Shown: positions 50,054 through 58,461 of the stretch, one piece after another
Layout of the letters: the number at the start of each line of letters is the position of its first letter
Position numbering within the stretch: position 1 is the first letter of the stretch
Assembly: GCA_020635075.1 (NCBI GenBank)
Contig: JACKAM010000001.1
Location: 1,116,001-1,180,000 of the forward strand
Source of the DNA: Pseudobdellovibrionaceae bacterium
Lineage (GTDB): Bacteria > Bdellovibrionota > Bdellovibrionia > Bdellovibrionales > UBA1609
Direction of reading: 5' to 3'
Length of the DNA: 64,000 nt
Notes under the pieces: generated by a model
What the model saw: the letters and a program-made list of their open reading frames with translations, nothing else
Told to the model about the DNA's origin: nothing
The model's database searches: none
Program-made: the position numbers and the translations under genes

Positions 50054-51438
50054 GCGTACACACACAATCCAACTGGCCGATCCCTAAAGGACTTGGCTTT
50101 AGCGAGCGTGTCCATAAGGTCAAACAGTATTTACAGAGGGGTGAGTTCTCTCTGGCCGAGGCTTCACTCACCCGTCTCAATCCAGTTTCAAAATCCCAAA
50201 TGCGCACTCATGCCCATTACCTGGGTCGGGTTTATCTTTACCGTGGGGACTTTACTGAAGCTCTTAGTCTCTTTTTGCAGGCCGAACGTCGTTTCGGCCC
50301 CAACATCAATTTAACGGTAGACATTGCCAATTGCCGTTACAGACTGGGTCACAACCATGCCTGGGAGCAACGGGTGGTACTGCTTGAGAAGACTTTGCGC
50401 GGTGAACATCTCCTGTGTGAGGAAAGCTCGCTTTATGCTCAGCTGAGCCTTGCCAAATTTAAAGAAGAACTTGGCGAAATCAGCGAAGCCCTAAAGATCT
50501 ACCTGAGGCTTCGTGATCAACATCGGGATAAGACTTCGCTTCCCTACTTTTCCCTCCTCGCTCAACTGCTCCGCGTATTGAGCCTGGGGCAAGATCAACC
50601 TCTCTTGGCAGAGACTTATCGGGAATTGATTCACGTTAAAGAGCTCCACCCCCAACTCTATCTCGATATTGAAATCCAACACGCTTTAATGCTGGCCGAA
50701 GTGCGCCAAATTGGCCCCAACGCGGCCTTGGCACGAATGGAGTCCCAGTTTCAACGTCTGGATATTGATCAATCAGATCGTAGGCTGATCCTATTTGACC
50801 TGCTGGACGAGTTTCTTCTCCGTCGATTGGACATTACACCACTCTTAGAACGGGCCCAGAAGCATTCCCTCTCCCATCTTGACCCCTACGAAGCCACACT
50901 GCTTCGTTTGGCCGACAATGAGGTGCTTTCCTCCCAGGACTGGATTCAACTCCCTCGCCAGGTTTCCACCGGATGCTACTTGCGCCTATTGAGCCTCTCC
51001 CTAAACAGTGAGTGTAACCCCGAGCTCACCCACCGCTGGCACTTGTTGATGGGGGCTCTGTCCCCCGCCTCTGCCCAAGCCTGGAGCGGGCGACTGGCCC
51101 AATCCCAAAGTCAAAACCGCTTTATCTTCAACTCCCACACCGGAGAACTGCGTCTGCCAAGCCACAAGTCCGTTAGCTTCAAGAGGCGCAAGGCCCTGTC
51201 TCATCTTCTGAGGATTCTTTCCAGAAGCAATCGCATCCCCGTCGAGACTGCGATTCAGGAGCTCTGGGGAACTGGGTATAGCCCGAGTCATTTTGAACGC
51301 CTGCGCATTTCTGCTCACCGACTCAATCAGGAAATTCAAAAATCAGGATGGAAAGAGAAACTCCTTCTGGTGTCCTCAGAGTCTTTAGAGGTGTCTGCCA
51401 ATTCCCGACTCGTGGAAGGCGAATCCACCGCTATTTGA
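50050..51438 (+). CDS. TPR and winged-helix transcriptional regulator (second copy)
   Basis: Protein of 462 residues, starting at ATG 50050 inside the stop of the exported-protein gene. From about residue 20 to 340 it is a series of TPR-like helix pairs (RGEFSLAEASLTRLNPVS, GRVYLYRGDFTEALSLFLQ, LAKFKEELGEISEALKIYLRL). The last 100 residues are a winged-helix-like domain (RRKALSHLLRILSRSNRIPV, IQELWGTGYSPSHFERLRIS, HRLNQEIQKSGWKEKLLLVSS). This resembles the C-terminal domain at residues 325-420 of the regulator at 3011-4489 in order and spacing of helices. Unlike that one it lacks the extra C-terminal HTH. No receiver domain is seen. The target may be the genes nearby; a direct repeat lies right after its stop. 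Confidence 0.7.
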   Translation: MSVHTQSNWPIPKGLGFSERVHKVKQYLQRGEFSLAEASLTRLNPVSKSQMRTHAHYLGRVYLYRGDFTEALSLFLQAERRFGPNINLTVDIANCRYRLGHNHAWEQRVVLLEKTLRGEHLLCEESSLYAQLSLAKFKEELGEISEALKIYLRLRDQHRDKTSLPYFSLLAQLLRVLSLGQDQPLLAETYRELIHVKELHPQLYLDIEIQHALMLAEVRQIGPNAALARMESQFQRLDIDQSDRRLILFDLLDEFLLRRLDITPLLERAQKHSLSHLDPYEATLLRLADNEVLSSQDWIQLPRQVSTGCYLRLLSLSLNSECNPELTHRWHLLMGALSPASAQAWSGRLAQSQSQNRFIFNSHTGELRLPSHKSVSFKRRKALSHLLRILSRSNRIPVETAIQELWGTGYSPSHFERLRISAHRLNQEIQKSGWKEKLLLVSSESLEVSANSRLVEGESTAI

Positions 51439-51456
51439 AATTGTACGGAATTGTAC
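51439..51456 (+). promoter_or_regulatory. Direct repeat AATTGTAC with 10-base period
   Basis: AATTGTAC occurs at 51439-51446 and again at 51449-51456, one helical turn apart, starting on the base after the regulator's stop codon. It is 93 bases before the start of the next exported-protein gene. The spacing fits a site for a dimer or tandem DNA-binding protein. The neighbouring regulator is a natural candidate, but this is an inference. Confidence 0.4.
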
Positions 51457-51548
51457 ATAGCAAGATGGACGAATCTTCATTAAGTCTACTCCCACGTGAA
51501 TCGTAGGCACTGAATTTTTCACTCATTGAACTCTTGTGGGAGATCACT

Positions 51549-52613
51549 ATGAAACCCTTGGCACAATGGTTTTGTCTTGCTTCGTTTGTTTTTTGTAGTC
51601 TTGCCGCCCAAGCGGTTAATCAATCTGACTTGATCTGGGAGTTTGTGGACCCAGCCCATGTGGCTGTTGATGGTCAGACCCGCGTGGTGGACCTTTACCA
51701 GGTCCTGGACCTGAGTCAGGCCCGTGGGCGCCTGGAATCTCTCTATTTTGAGGGTATTGGCAAAGGCTCCGTTACCATTCGGGTCAATGGCCGACCACAA
51801 GCCGTCATTACATTTACCGATGAATCGGGCGAGCAATTGCGGGGAAAAAAGATCGCCCTGCGCTTAGGCCGCCTGAGTTCACTGGATGCCCAATTGGCAT
51901 TTGGCGATGTCACACTCTTTCGCGTGGCTGCTGTTTTGTCTGAAGGACGTCACGGGGGCGGAGGCCCCATCGACGGCCCGGACCGTCCCCATCCAAACCC
52001 GGAACTGGACACCTGCATACTGCAAAGGGATGCCTTAGCGAAGGAGCTGGAAATCCTCAAAAGCTCGGACCTCACTTGTCATGACCCACAAATGATCGTG
52101 GAGATCTTTGGCGATGCCGGTTGTTCCTACACCCGCATGGTGGCCCACCCCTTCGAACTAACATCCAACTACGCGACTGATTTAGGCAAATGCCTGGACC
52201 TGGCCAAGGAGACCGATATGTCAGCGATCAAAACCAGTCATCTCATGGGCATCAAAGTCAACGGCGCCTGCAGCACCATCAATGCCACCAAGGATCTGAC
52301 CGCTCTGTGTTTGGCGGCCTCTCAAAACTCGATTCCGACGGCGAAGCCCGAAGTCACCATCCAGGCCTTTGGTAGCTCCGACTGCAAAAGCTATGAAATC
52401 ACCAGGCCTGAGGAATTCAGGATTTTTGGCTCACCGGAAATCGACAAGGAGCTCTGTTCCCGATTTGCCAAAAAGGCAGCGGCAGCCAGCTATTACACCT
52501 ACGCTGTTAAAATTAATGGAATTTGCAAAGATACGAAAGATACCAAGGTCGAATCAGAACTCTACTCCGAGTGCATGCGCTTTTCCAAGGCCTATGCCTC
52601 CTCACAACCCTAA
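51549..52613 (+). CDS. Exported protein with two Cys repeats
   Basis: Protein of 354 residues from ATG 51549, 6 bases after GGAG. A signal peptide (MKPLAQWFCLASFVFCSLAAQA) is followed by a beta-rich domain (about 25-140) with VAVDGQTRVVDLYQVLDL and GKGSVTIRVNGRPQAVITF. A Gly/Pro linker (GGGGPIDGPDRPHPNP) then leads to two similar Cys-containing repeats: about 175-245 (VEIFGDAGCSYTRMVAHPFEL to INGACSTINAT) and about 260-345 (IQAFGSSDCKSYEITRPEEF to INGICKDTKDT). Each has a Cys in the first strand, one in the middle and one near the end. They look like duplicated small disulfide domains. No family is recognised. It follows the regulator and its direct repeat. Confidence 0.6.
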   Translation: MKPLAQWFCLASFVFCSLAAQAVNQSDLIWEFVDPAHVAVDGQTRVVDLYQVLDLSQARGRLESLYFEGIGKGSVTIRVNGRPQAVITFTDESGEQLRGKKIALRLGRLSSLDAQLAFGDVTLFRVAAVLSEGRHGGGGPIDGPDRPHPNPELDTCILQRDALAKELEILKSSDLTCHDPQMIVEIFGDAGCSYTRMVAHPFELTSNYATDLGKCLDLAKETDMSAIKTSHLMGIKVNGACSTINATKDLTALCLAASQNSIPTAKPEVTIQAFGSSDCKSYEITRPEEFRIFGSPEIDKELCSRFAKKAAAASYYTYAVKINGICKDTKDTKVESELYSECMRFSKAYASSQP

Positions 52614-52808
52614 TACCTCTACCATTGCTGAGTGAGGCAAGCCCCCTCTGCCTCACTCATTTTGTCCAAATCTCCACCCCCCCTGAAAATTTGCTAATCC
52701 CACCCTCCCGTCAGTTGGACTAATCAGACAAATTATTCTGACGCAAAAGCACTTGTGGCAAGGCTGTCAATGCTGTCATATCACTGCAATTCTAATCGGG
52801 GGGAACTT

Positions 52809-53324
52809 ATGAAGAAAATTGGCATTCTATTGGCGATCACGGCAGGAGCCTTTTCGGCCCAGGCTCAAGTCGAGCAGTTTCATGGCACATACAACCTTCA
52901 GCAGGGAGACCGCTCTTGTTCTGAGGTCTTGCTTGTTGAGGCCTGTAACGCCCACTTCGCGGATCAACAACCCTGCCTTTGGTACACCAAGCAGAATCGG
53001 GCGGGTCACTTCAGGGGCAATGGGGTCTTGGCCAATCTGAAACAAATGGGCACCTTGGAAATCGAGGAATGCCCCACGGCTGGCCCTGTGATCCCTGGCT
53101 GCAAAGTGTGGAAGACCCAACAGTCACTGCTGAATAGTGATTCCGTTCTCTCGCGAGTCACCTCCACCACTCGCCACTGGGGTGTTACTGTCAGTCGCCA
53201 GATCAAAACAGTGCGGATGGTAAAAAAGGGGGACGACCAACTTGTCTTTGAGGAGTCGAACAAGAACTTTAAGGGCTGGGTCGCTGAATCGGCTAAATCC
53301 CAAACCTGCAACTACTCAAAGTAA
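52809..53324 (+). CDS. Small exported protein
   Basis: Protein of 171 residues, starting at ATG 52809, 5 bases after GGGGGGAA. Signal peptide MKKIGILLAITAGAFSAQAQ, cleavage near AQA-QVEQF. The mature part has strand-like segments and cysteines in RSCSEVLLVEAC, QPCLWYT, IEECPTAG, PGCKVWK and QTCNYS. The repeated short strand pattern could give a small beta-barrel or lipocalin-like fold (YNLQQGDRSCSEVLL, SRQIKTVRMVKKGDDQLVFEE). It is probably independent: it ends convergently with the M28 peptidase gene. Function unknown. Confidence 0.55.
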   Translation: MKKIGILLAITAGAFSAQAQVEQFHGTYNLQQGDRSCSEVLLVEACNAHFADQQPCLWYTKQNRAGHFRGNGVLANLKQMGTLEIEECPTAGPVIPGCKVWKTQQSLLNSDSVLSRVTSTTRHWGVTVSRQIKTVRMVKKGDDQLVFEESNKNFKGWVAESAKSQTCNYSK

Positions 53325-53365
53325 TTGATTTTTTGAGCGCCCGGCACCTAACTGGAGGATGGCGC

Positions 53366-54352
53366 TTAAGGGACATTCACCACCGTGGTGTAGAGAGCTT
53401 CCACCACCAGCTTCATTTTTTCAAAGTCCAGGCGACCGGCTGTATCGCCTGGCTTGTGGTACTCAAGATTTCGGTAAAAGGCCGTATCGGACACCATAAT
53501 GGCCGGCCATTCATGCTCCCAGTAACTGCGGTGATCCGAGTAATCAATTCCAGGCAAAATCGTCGGTGCATTAATGGAGTAAGTCTTCAGGCCTTCAATG
53601 GATGAAAAAGAGTCCTTCACCATCCGCACTTCTTTTCTTTCTGACGGACTGGCCACTAAAGATATGAAGTTCCCTCTCCAGGGATAAAGGGCATAAAGAA
53701 GCGGAATTGGGAACTTCTGCGAGAACCATTCATCTGAATAGTAACCAATCATTTCCAGGGACAGCATTAGTTTGACCTCTTCTCCCCTCTCTTTGATTTG
53801 GTCGGCATGGTAAACACTTCCCATCCCAAATGTCGCAAAATAAGGAGGCTCTTCCAGTGTGTAGGCTACCAGCTCCACAGGACTCTTGAGTTCAGGCTCA
53901 TTCTCTTTGAGTAGCCGTGCCAACTCCAAAAGCCCCGCCACGCCACTGGCATTATCGTCGGCTCCCGGATTGTCTTCTTCAGCCACATCGTAATGGGCTC
54001 CAATGACAACCAAAGGACCCGTCTCCGCCCCCAAGCGTACAATGACATTATGATAAACGGTTTTATCCTCGTAGACCTCCTGCAGAGACACCTTGTATCC
54101 CAGAGAGGTCAGGTAATCTGAAATATACCTCTCAGCACGAAACATGGAGTCCGCATTTTGATAGCTCCGATTGGGCACAATGCCCGAGAGAAACTCCACA
54201 TGAGTCTTTAAACGCGAGGCATCTGCCCGGTGCTTGATCTGGACGCTACTTCCAATTCCCATGGAAGGATTGCGCAAATACCAGAAGGCCACTGCGTAGA
54301 GGAGACCGACCAAAACAAAGAGGAGCAGAGCAATGGATTTCAGGGCTTTCAT
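53366..54352 (-). CDS. M28-family zinc aminopeptidase, membrane-anchored
   Basis: Protein of 328 residues with an N-terminal hydrophobic segment (KSIALLLFVLVGLLYAVAFWYL) that is a signal anchor or uncleaved signal. The catalytic domain (about 85-325) has the M28 zinc ligands: GAHYDVAEED (His and Asp), PGADDNASG (bridging Asp), EEPP with its Glu pair, and SLEMIGY. IDYSDHRSYW supplies the final His. The order and spacing match peptidase family M28. It would cleave N-terminal residues from peptides in the periplasm. ATG 54352 has no good ribosome site. It is convergent with the gene at 52809. Confidence 0.85.
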   Translation of the reverse strand: MKALKSIALLLFVLVGLLYAVAFWYLRNPSMGIGSSVQIKHRADASRLKTHVEFLSGIVPNRSYQNADSMFRAERYISDYLTSLGYKVSLQEVYEDKTVYHNVIVRLGAETGPLVVIGAHYDVAEEDNPGADDNASGVAGLLELARLLKENEPELKSPVELVAYTLEEPPYFATFGMGSVYHADQIKERGEEVKLMLSLEMIGYYSDEWFSQKFPIPLLYALYPWRGNFISLVASPSERKEVRMVKDSFSSIEGLKTYSINAPTILPGIDYSDHRSYWEHEWPAIMVSDTAFYRNLEYHKPGDTAGRLDFEKMKLVVEALYTTVVNVP

Positions 54353-54477
54353 AGAAGGATTCTAACCTAAAAGGTGAACTCACGACACTCATATTCCAAA
54401 TCATATAGACGGAGCCCACAAACAATGGCCAGGAACGACCTGACCATTTTCTCAGTCTTCCGGAACGTCATAGAGAC

Positions 54478-54789
54478 CTAGTGGACCCAATCAATCTTGC
54501 ACTGAGTTTCCTGTCCGCGCAGCTTAATGACTTCGATCCAGCCCAAATTGATATGAGGTTGAGACTTGGTCACAAACATAAAGGTGTATTTGTAGCCAGG
54601 GCGATCAGTAAATAGATGTCCTGAACCCAACCGGGCATTGATTTTGGTCATCTCGGCCAACTCAGTGGGACACTCAAGTAGAGCGTTGATCGAACGGATC
54701 TCCTGTCCTGTGAGATCAGTGATAAGAGAGGCTTGGGCAGCCACACTCAGCATCAATCCGCCCACAAGGGCAGCAATAGTTTTTTTCAT
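54478..54789 (-). CDS. Small exported protein, unknown
   Basis: Protein of 103 residues from ATG 54789, 8 bases after AAGGAG. Signal peptide MKKTIAALVGGLMLSVAAQA. The mature 80 residues have two cysteines (LLECPTEL, ETQCKIDW) and strand-like segments (KYTFMFVTKS, HINLGWIEVIKLRG). No family is recognised. The frame continues to 54870 without signal-like sequence. It stands alone between the M28 gene and the next small exported gene, all on the minus strand. Confidence 0.55.
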   Translation of the reverse strand: MKKTIAALVGGLMLSVAAQASLITDLTGQEIRSINALLECPTELAEMTKINARLGSGHLFTDRPGYKYTFMFVTKSQPHINLGWIEVIKLRGQETQCKIDWVH

Positions 54790-54893
54790 GTGATTTCTCC
54801 TTTTGGCTAATGACTTCAGTCCTCTTGATGTCCCTTGTACCCCAGCCCTATTGGGAGAAAAACACTGCACTGATTTTTGTGATTATTTCGCAG

Positions 54894-55322
54894 TTAAAAG
54901 GACAGGACCTTATAAGTCGCAGCTGCGCCTTCAATTCCATTGTGAGAGATCAGCGGATATACCTGTAGCCGATTGAGAGCTCCTTCGGGAGGAGGAAGCC
55001 CTTGCTGTTCATACAAATCAAGCTTCTCTTGTTCGATTTGCCCTGGGACAACATAGACGACATAAAGTCCCAGGAGAATGCCGGCATAGAGACCAATAGA
55101 TGCACCGCGGGCCACGTTCTGCAAATTATCACCCGGCTTGTCTTCAAAGGCCAAGGTGGCTGTCCCCACCAAAGCCCCTGCTAAAACACCATAGGTGCAA
55201 GCCGTGATAAATTCCTTCATGGGAGTAGCCGGAGGTGGCTGACCTGGCTGAGGCACCTGGGCGCGCACGGACAAGGGAGCGAGGGCCAACGTCATCAACA
55301 GCAAATACCGAACAATCATCAT
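54894..55322 (-). CDS. Small membrane or exported protein
   Basis: Protein of 142 residues from ATG 55322 (a second ATG is at 55319), with AGGG just upstream. A signal peptide (about 1-22, MMIVRYLLLMTLALAPLSVRAQ) is followed by a Pro-rich stretch and two hydrophobic Gly-rich segments (TYGVLAGALVGTATLAF and GASIGLYAGILLGLYVVYVV), which look like membrane helices. A C-terminal soluble part contains PPPEGALNRLQVYPLIS. The two helices with small residues suggest a hairpin in the inner membrane. No family is recognised; the closest impression is a TIGR or YtxH-like small membrane protein. Confidence 0.5.
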   Translation of the reverse strand: MMIVRYLLLMTLALAPLSVRAQVPQPGQPPPATPMKEFITACTYGVLAGALVGTATLAFEDKPGDNLQNVARGASIGLYAGILLGLYVVYVVPGQIEQEKLDLYEQQGLPPPEGALNRLQVYPLISHNGIEGAAATYKVLSF

Positions 55323-55404
55323 CCCACCCTCACTCATAGGATTAGTCTTCCATAGCCTCGCGCAGAGTCAAGAATTAGCCGCCATCTCCCAGGCTTGCGC
55401 GGCG

Positions 55405-55743
55405 TCACTCGGCAAGAAAGTCGGTCCACCAATGGATACGGCCCGAGGGAAGAACCACAGCCAAATGAAAGAGAATCTCTTTCTCCGGATACACTTCCAC
55501 CAGATTCTCCAAAACCCGTAAGAGTCGGTGTTTCTGCTTTCGGCTGATGGCCCGATCCAAGTGGGAGAGGCTTCTGCGAGACTTCACCTCTACGAGGAGG
55601 ATTTGTCCTCGCCGAACATACACTCCATCCACTTCGGCCCAAGGGGTTTTCCAGCGGCGGACCTGAGGACTCCAGCCCCTTTTGCGCAAATGATTTTCAA
55701 CCACATCCTCGGAGTACTGCCCCCGTAGGTTGCGATCCACCAT
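55405..55743 (-). CDS. yraN: UPF0102 (YraN) endonuclease-like protein
   Basis: Protein of about 112 residues from ATG 55743 (the frame goes on to 56022 but the family starts here). The motifs are RNLRGQYSEDVVENHLRKRG, the acidic TPWAEVDGVYVRRGQILLVEVKSRR and the C-terminal PEKEILFHLAVVLPSG. The E-D-x(n)-E-V-K pattern is that of the PD-(D/E)XK nuclease fold. UPF0102 proteins are widespread and poorly characterised; here the neighbour RNase HII fits their usual pairing. No ribosome site is clear. The gene follows rnhB by 67 bases, on the same strand. Confidence 0.8.
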   Translation of the reverse strand: MVDRNLRGQYSEDVVENHLRKRGWSPQVRRWKTPWAEVDGVYVRRGQILLVEVKSRRSLSHLDRAISRKQKHRLLRVLENLVEVYPEKEILFHLAVVLPSGRIHWWTDFLAE

Positions 55744-55810
55744 TTGGCTGTCGGCTTTTGTGTAACCTGCGGGCCCACCCCTTATCAGCCCGTCTAGTCT
55801 TTGACGGAGT

Positions 55811-56467
55811 CTAGAGATACTCTCGCACCCCTGCAAAGGTGGGTCGATGAAGAGCGCAGGGTCCCAGCTTTTGTATCGCCTCTTTGTGGACCGGAGTCGC
55901 ATAGCCTTTGTGCTCCTCAAAACCATAGTTAGGATACTTAATTGCCGCCTCTTTGAGCAGTCGATCGCGGGTGACTTTGGCCACAATTGATGCCGCCGCC
56001 ACAGGCTCAGCCCTGAGATCACCTTTAATCAGAGTCGTTTGTTCAAAGCGTTCACTGACTCCAGGAATGCGCTGATTCCCGTCGACAATGATATGTCCCG
56101 CATGCAAGCCCAACTGTTCGACCGCCCTTTTCATCGCCAAGAGGGCGGCACGCAAAATATTCAGCTCGGTGATCTCTTCAACCGTAGCAAAACCAATTCC
56201 CACCTGATGGTCAGCCAGGATTTGTTCGGCGTATTCTTCGCGCCGAGATTCGGACAATTTTTTCGAGTCTGTGTAGTGCTGCCAAGGTTTATTGGGATTA
56301 ATGATGACAGCTGCGGCGTAGACCGGCCCGGCCAAACAACCTCTTCCCACCTCGTCCACGCCAATGATCGGTAGGGATGTGCTCAATGTCTGCCAGGGAA
56401 ATTTCTCCCAAATCTGTTGGCGTTTTTTGGACTTTGTCTTTGACGACTGCTTGGCTTCGCTCACCAT
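55811..56467 (-). CDS. rnhB: Ribonuclease HII
   Basis: Cleaves RNA of RNA-DNA hybrids and single ribonucleotides in DNA. The 218-residue protein has [14 protein letters not shown], where the Asp-Glu pair starts the active site, then [36 protein letters not shown] and the DGNQRIP stretch. The final Asp-containing region is [19 protein letters not shown] with the conserved SIVAKVTRD motif. An N-terminal extension of about 32 basic residues ([11 protein letters not shown]) is longer than in most RNases HII. The ATG at 56467 has GAGGG very near, or a GTG three bases on. It is preceded by the rplS terminator. Confidence 0.93.
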   Translation of the reverse strand: MVSEAKQSSKTKSKKRQQIWEKFPWQTLSTSLPIIGVDEVGRGCLAGPVYAAAVIINPNKPWQHYTDSKKLSESRREEYAEQILADHQVGIGFATVEEITELNILRAALLAMKRAVEQLGLHAGHIIVDGNQRIPGVSERFEQTTLIKGDLRAEPVAAASIVAKVTRDRLLKEAAIKYPNYGFEEHKGYATPVHKEAIQKLGPCALHRPTFAGVREYL

Positions 56468-56516
56468 TTTCCCTCTAAGATGTTACTTCTCTATGCTGAA
56501 TAGATCCACGCGGACG

Positions 56517-56547
56517 CAAAAAAAAAGCCGCTCCTTTATGGGCGGCT
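56517..56547 (-). terminator. Intrinsic terminator after rplS
   Basis: AGCCGC (56526-56531) and GCGGCT (56542-56547) form a stem with a 10-base loop, 23 bases after the rplS stop. On the minus strand the stem is followed by a run of nine T residues (56525-56517). This is a strong rho-independent terminator and also separates rplS from rnhB; with flanking T-runs on both strands it may be bidirectional. Confidence 0.85.
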
Positions 56548-56569
56548 TTTTGTTATCCGGCTGATCGCC

Positions 56570-56992
56570 TTACTTTTCGCTGGTCTCTGCAACTGGAGCA
56601 GCCTGAGCTGTTTCTTCTGGCTGAGCCACTGTGCGCTCTTCTTCACTCACACGCTCAGTGGACAGACGAGCCGCACGGCCTTTCAGGTCGCGCAGATAAA
56701 ACAGGCGAGCGCGACGGACTTTACCACGGCTCACAAGCTCAATTTTATCAATGGCAGGACTGGCAAAGGGGAAAGTTCTCTCGACACCCACTCCAGCCGA
56801 AATCTTACGAACGGTAAAAGAACGGCCTGTGCCCTTCCCTTGGATTTTGAGAACCACACCTTGGAAGACCTGAATTCTCTCTTTGGCTCCCTCTTTCACC
56901 TTGGCGTGAACGTTAAGCGTATCACCAGGTGTAAAGCGTGGAAATTTCTTCTGTTTTGTCCGACCCATGGTCAAGCGTTGTACGATATCCAT
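56570..56992 (-). CDS. rplS: Large ribosomal subunit protein L19
   Basis: Protein of about 140 residues from ATG 56992, which follows GGAG; the frame extends to 57034. The conserved body is [60 protein letters not shown] L19 (here in short pieces: [36 protein letters not shown]). It sits at the 30S-50S interface. The C-terminal 25 residues ([18 protein letters not shown]...) are acidic and Ala/Pro-rich, an extension not present in most L19 proteins. The gene is last before the terminator, after the SPOUT methyltransferase gene. Confidence 0.95.
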   Translation of the reverse strand: MDIVQRLTMGRTKQKKFPRFTPGDTLNVHAKVKEGAKERIQVFQGVVLKIQGKGTGRSFTVRKISAGVGVERTFPFASPAIDKIELVSRGKVRRARLFYLRDLKGRAARLSTERVSEEERTVAQPEETAQAAPVAETSEK

Positions 56993-57027
56993 ATGACTCA
57001 CTCCGCAAAATTCAAGAACGTGTAGGG

Positions 57028-57615
57028 TTACCATGTTGCCAGGAGCCGGTCAAGACAGATACTTACGGCCGATCTAACTGGCAAGTGGCGGAAGTTGTCC
57101 TCAGCCGCCCCCCAAATAGGCTCCAGGAGCAAATCGCAGCTCTGGAGCACCTCCTGGGTGAGGCCAAATCCGGTACCAAAAATCATAAAATAGGGCCTTT
57201 TAGGCTCCTCCTGCATGCGGTTTTTGAGCCCCTGGAAGGTCACACGCTCCACTCCGGGGAACTCCCGGGCTGCGGTGGCAATCAAAAGGGGCTTTTCATC
57301 AAAGGTCTTAAGGGCGTCCTGCAGGGTCTCCTGGAGATTCACAATGTTGAGAGCCGTCCCCCGATTGGGATTCCAGCGGGATCCATAGCCCACTTTCCAG
57401 TGGTCGAGAATGCGGCTCACGTACATCAGCTGCTCTCTCTGGCGGTGAATGATAAAATATTTGTTCACCCCATAGGAGCGGCAAGTACGGGCGATGTCGT
57501 GAATATCGAAGTTGGTCACATTGGTGGCCACCACATTGCCTGGCTTGTCCAGCACCGGCCAGTGAACCAATCCGACTGAAATATTGATCCCTAGTTTGTG
57601 TCCCATACCACTCAT
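57028..57615 (-). CDS. SPOUT-type RNA methyltransferase (PF09936-like)
   Basis: Protein of about 195 residues from ATG 57615, 8 bases after AAGGTG; the frame extends to 57639. It begins [37 protein letters not shown], matching the PF09936 family found next to trmD and rplS. Further blocks are [30 protein letters not shown] and [17 protein letters not shown], the latter like the knotted SAM-binding loop of SPOUT methyltransferases. It should modify an RNA, likely rRNA or tRNA; the site is unknown. The position between trmD (27 bases upstream) and rplS is the usual one in many bacteria of the thermophile and deltaproteobacterial groups. Confidence 0.85.
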   Translation of the reverse strand: MSGMGHKLGINISVGLVHWPVLDKPGNVVATNVTNFDIHDIARTCRSYGVNKYFIIHRQREQLMYVSRILDHWKVGYGSRWNPNRGTALNIVNLQETLQDALKTFDEKPLLIATAAREFPGVERVTFQGLKNRMQEEPKRPYFMIFGTGFGLTQEVLQSCDLLLEPIWGAAEDNFRHLPVRSAVSICLDRLLATW

Positions 57616-57642
57616 TTTCCCAACACCTTGTCTCGACATCAG

Positions 57643-58461
57643 CTAAGGGTTTTGATTCTCAAGATGCTCTAAAAGATCTGCCAACTGAGTCCGCTCAAGT
57701 CCCAAGGACTTTAACTCCTTCTCCGACAAATTCAAGAGCCGCGGTAGGGCTTGAAGAAGCTTCCCAGCCGCCTCCCCTCTTCCGGCCAGCAAATCCGGGC
57801 GGAAGAGCTGAGTCTGTACCCAGGCCACGTCCTGGCGAAACTCCTCGATCCGTCCATGATGACCACTCAGCAGGGCTTCAGGAACTGGCAACTCACCAAA
57901 CTCCCGAGGGCGAGAAAACAAGGGACATTCCAGGAGCCCTTCGGCGAAGCTCTCTTTATCGGGACTGTCCGCATTGCCCAAAACCTCAGGCAACAAGCGG
58001 ACCACTGAGTCGATCAACACCAGAGCGCCCAATTCGCCGCCACTAAGGACATAGTCGCCAATAGAGATCTCTTCATCCACCAGGGTTTCGATAAAACGCT
58101 GGTCCACTCCACCATAGCGGCCACAGACCAGAGTGATGGGCTCTGATGATTGAGCCCACTCGCGAGCCAGGGAGTCTGACCACACCCGCCCTTGAGGACT
58201 CAAATAGACCACCCGGCCCCGCTTTTCCCCTAGGCTCTCCACCGCCTGTCTGAGGGGCTCGGCCAAAAACACCATCCCATCACCGCCACCAAAGGGGCGA
58301 TCATCCACCGACTGGTGGACGTCCTGGGTGAAGCTACGGGGGTTGACCACATCAAGAACCACCTTGCCCGAATGAAAGGCCTGGCCCACCAACCCCTCCT
58401 TGAGAGCTCCGCGAATCATGTCAGGGAAAATGGTGATGACGTTGAATTGCCTCTTCCCCAT
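57643..58461 (-). CDS. trmD: tRNA (guanine37-N1)-methyltransferase
   Basis: Methylates G37 of tRNAs with SAM to prevent +1 frameshifting. The 272-residue protein is a SPOUT enzyme with the knot motifs: FNVITIFPDMIRGAL at the start, VDDRPFGGGDGMVFLAEPL, ITLVCGRYGGVDQRFIE, and ISIGDYVLSGGELGALVLIDSVVRLLPEVLG. Its ATG overlaps the rimM stop (TGATG at 58461). The C-terminal helical domain is longer than in E. coli but lacks other domains. The gene lies in the ribosome-biogenesis operon after rimM and before the SPOUT methyltransferase. Confidence 0.96.
   Translation of the reverse strand: MGKRQFNVITIFPDMIRGALKEGLVGQAFHSGKVVLDVVNPRSFTQDVHQSVDDRPFGGGDGMVFLAEPLRQAVESLGEKRGRVVYLSPQGRVWSDSLAREWAQSSEPITLVCGRYGGVDQRFIETLVDEEISIGDYVLSGGELGALVLIDSVVRLLPEVLGNADSPDKESFAEGLLECPLFSRPREFGELPVPEALLSGHHGRIEEFRQDVAWVQTQLFRPDLLAGRGEAAGKLLQALPRLLNLSEKELKSLGLERTQLADLLEHLENQNP

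Noticed and set aside
53326..53366. Terminator between the small exported gene and the M28 gene
   Set aside because: AGCGCC and GGCGCT can pair, but the loop is long and no T-run follows in either direction of transcription.
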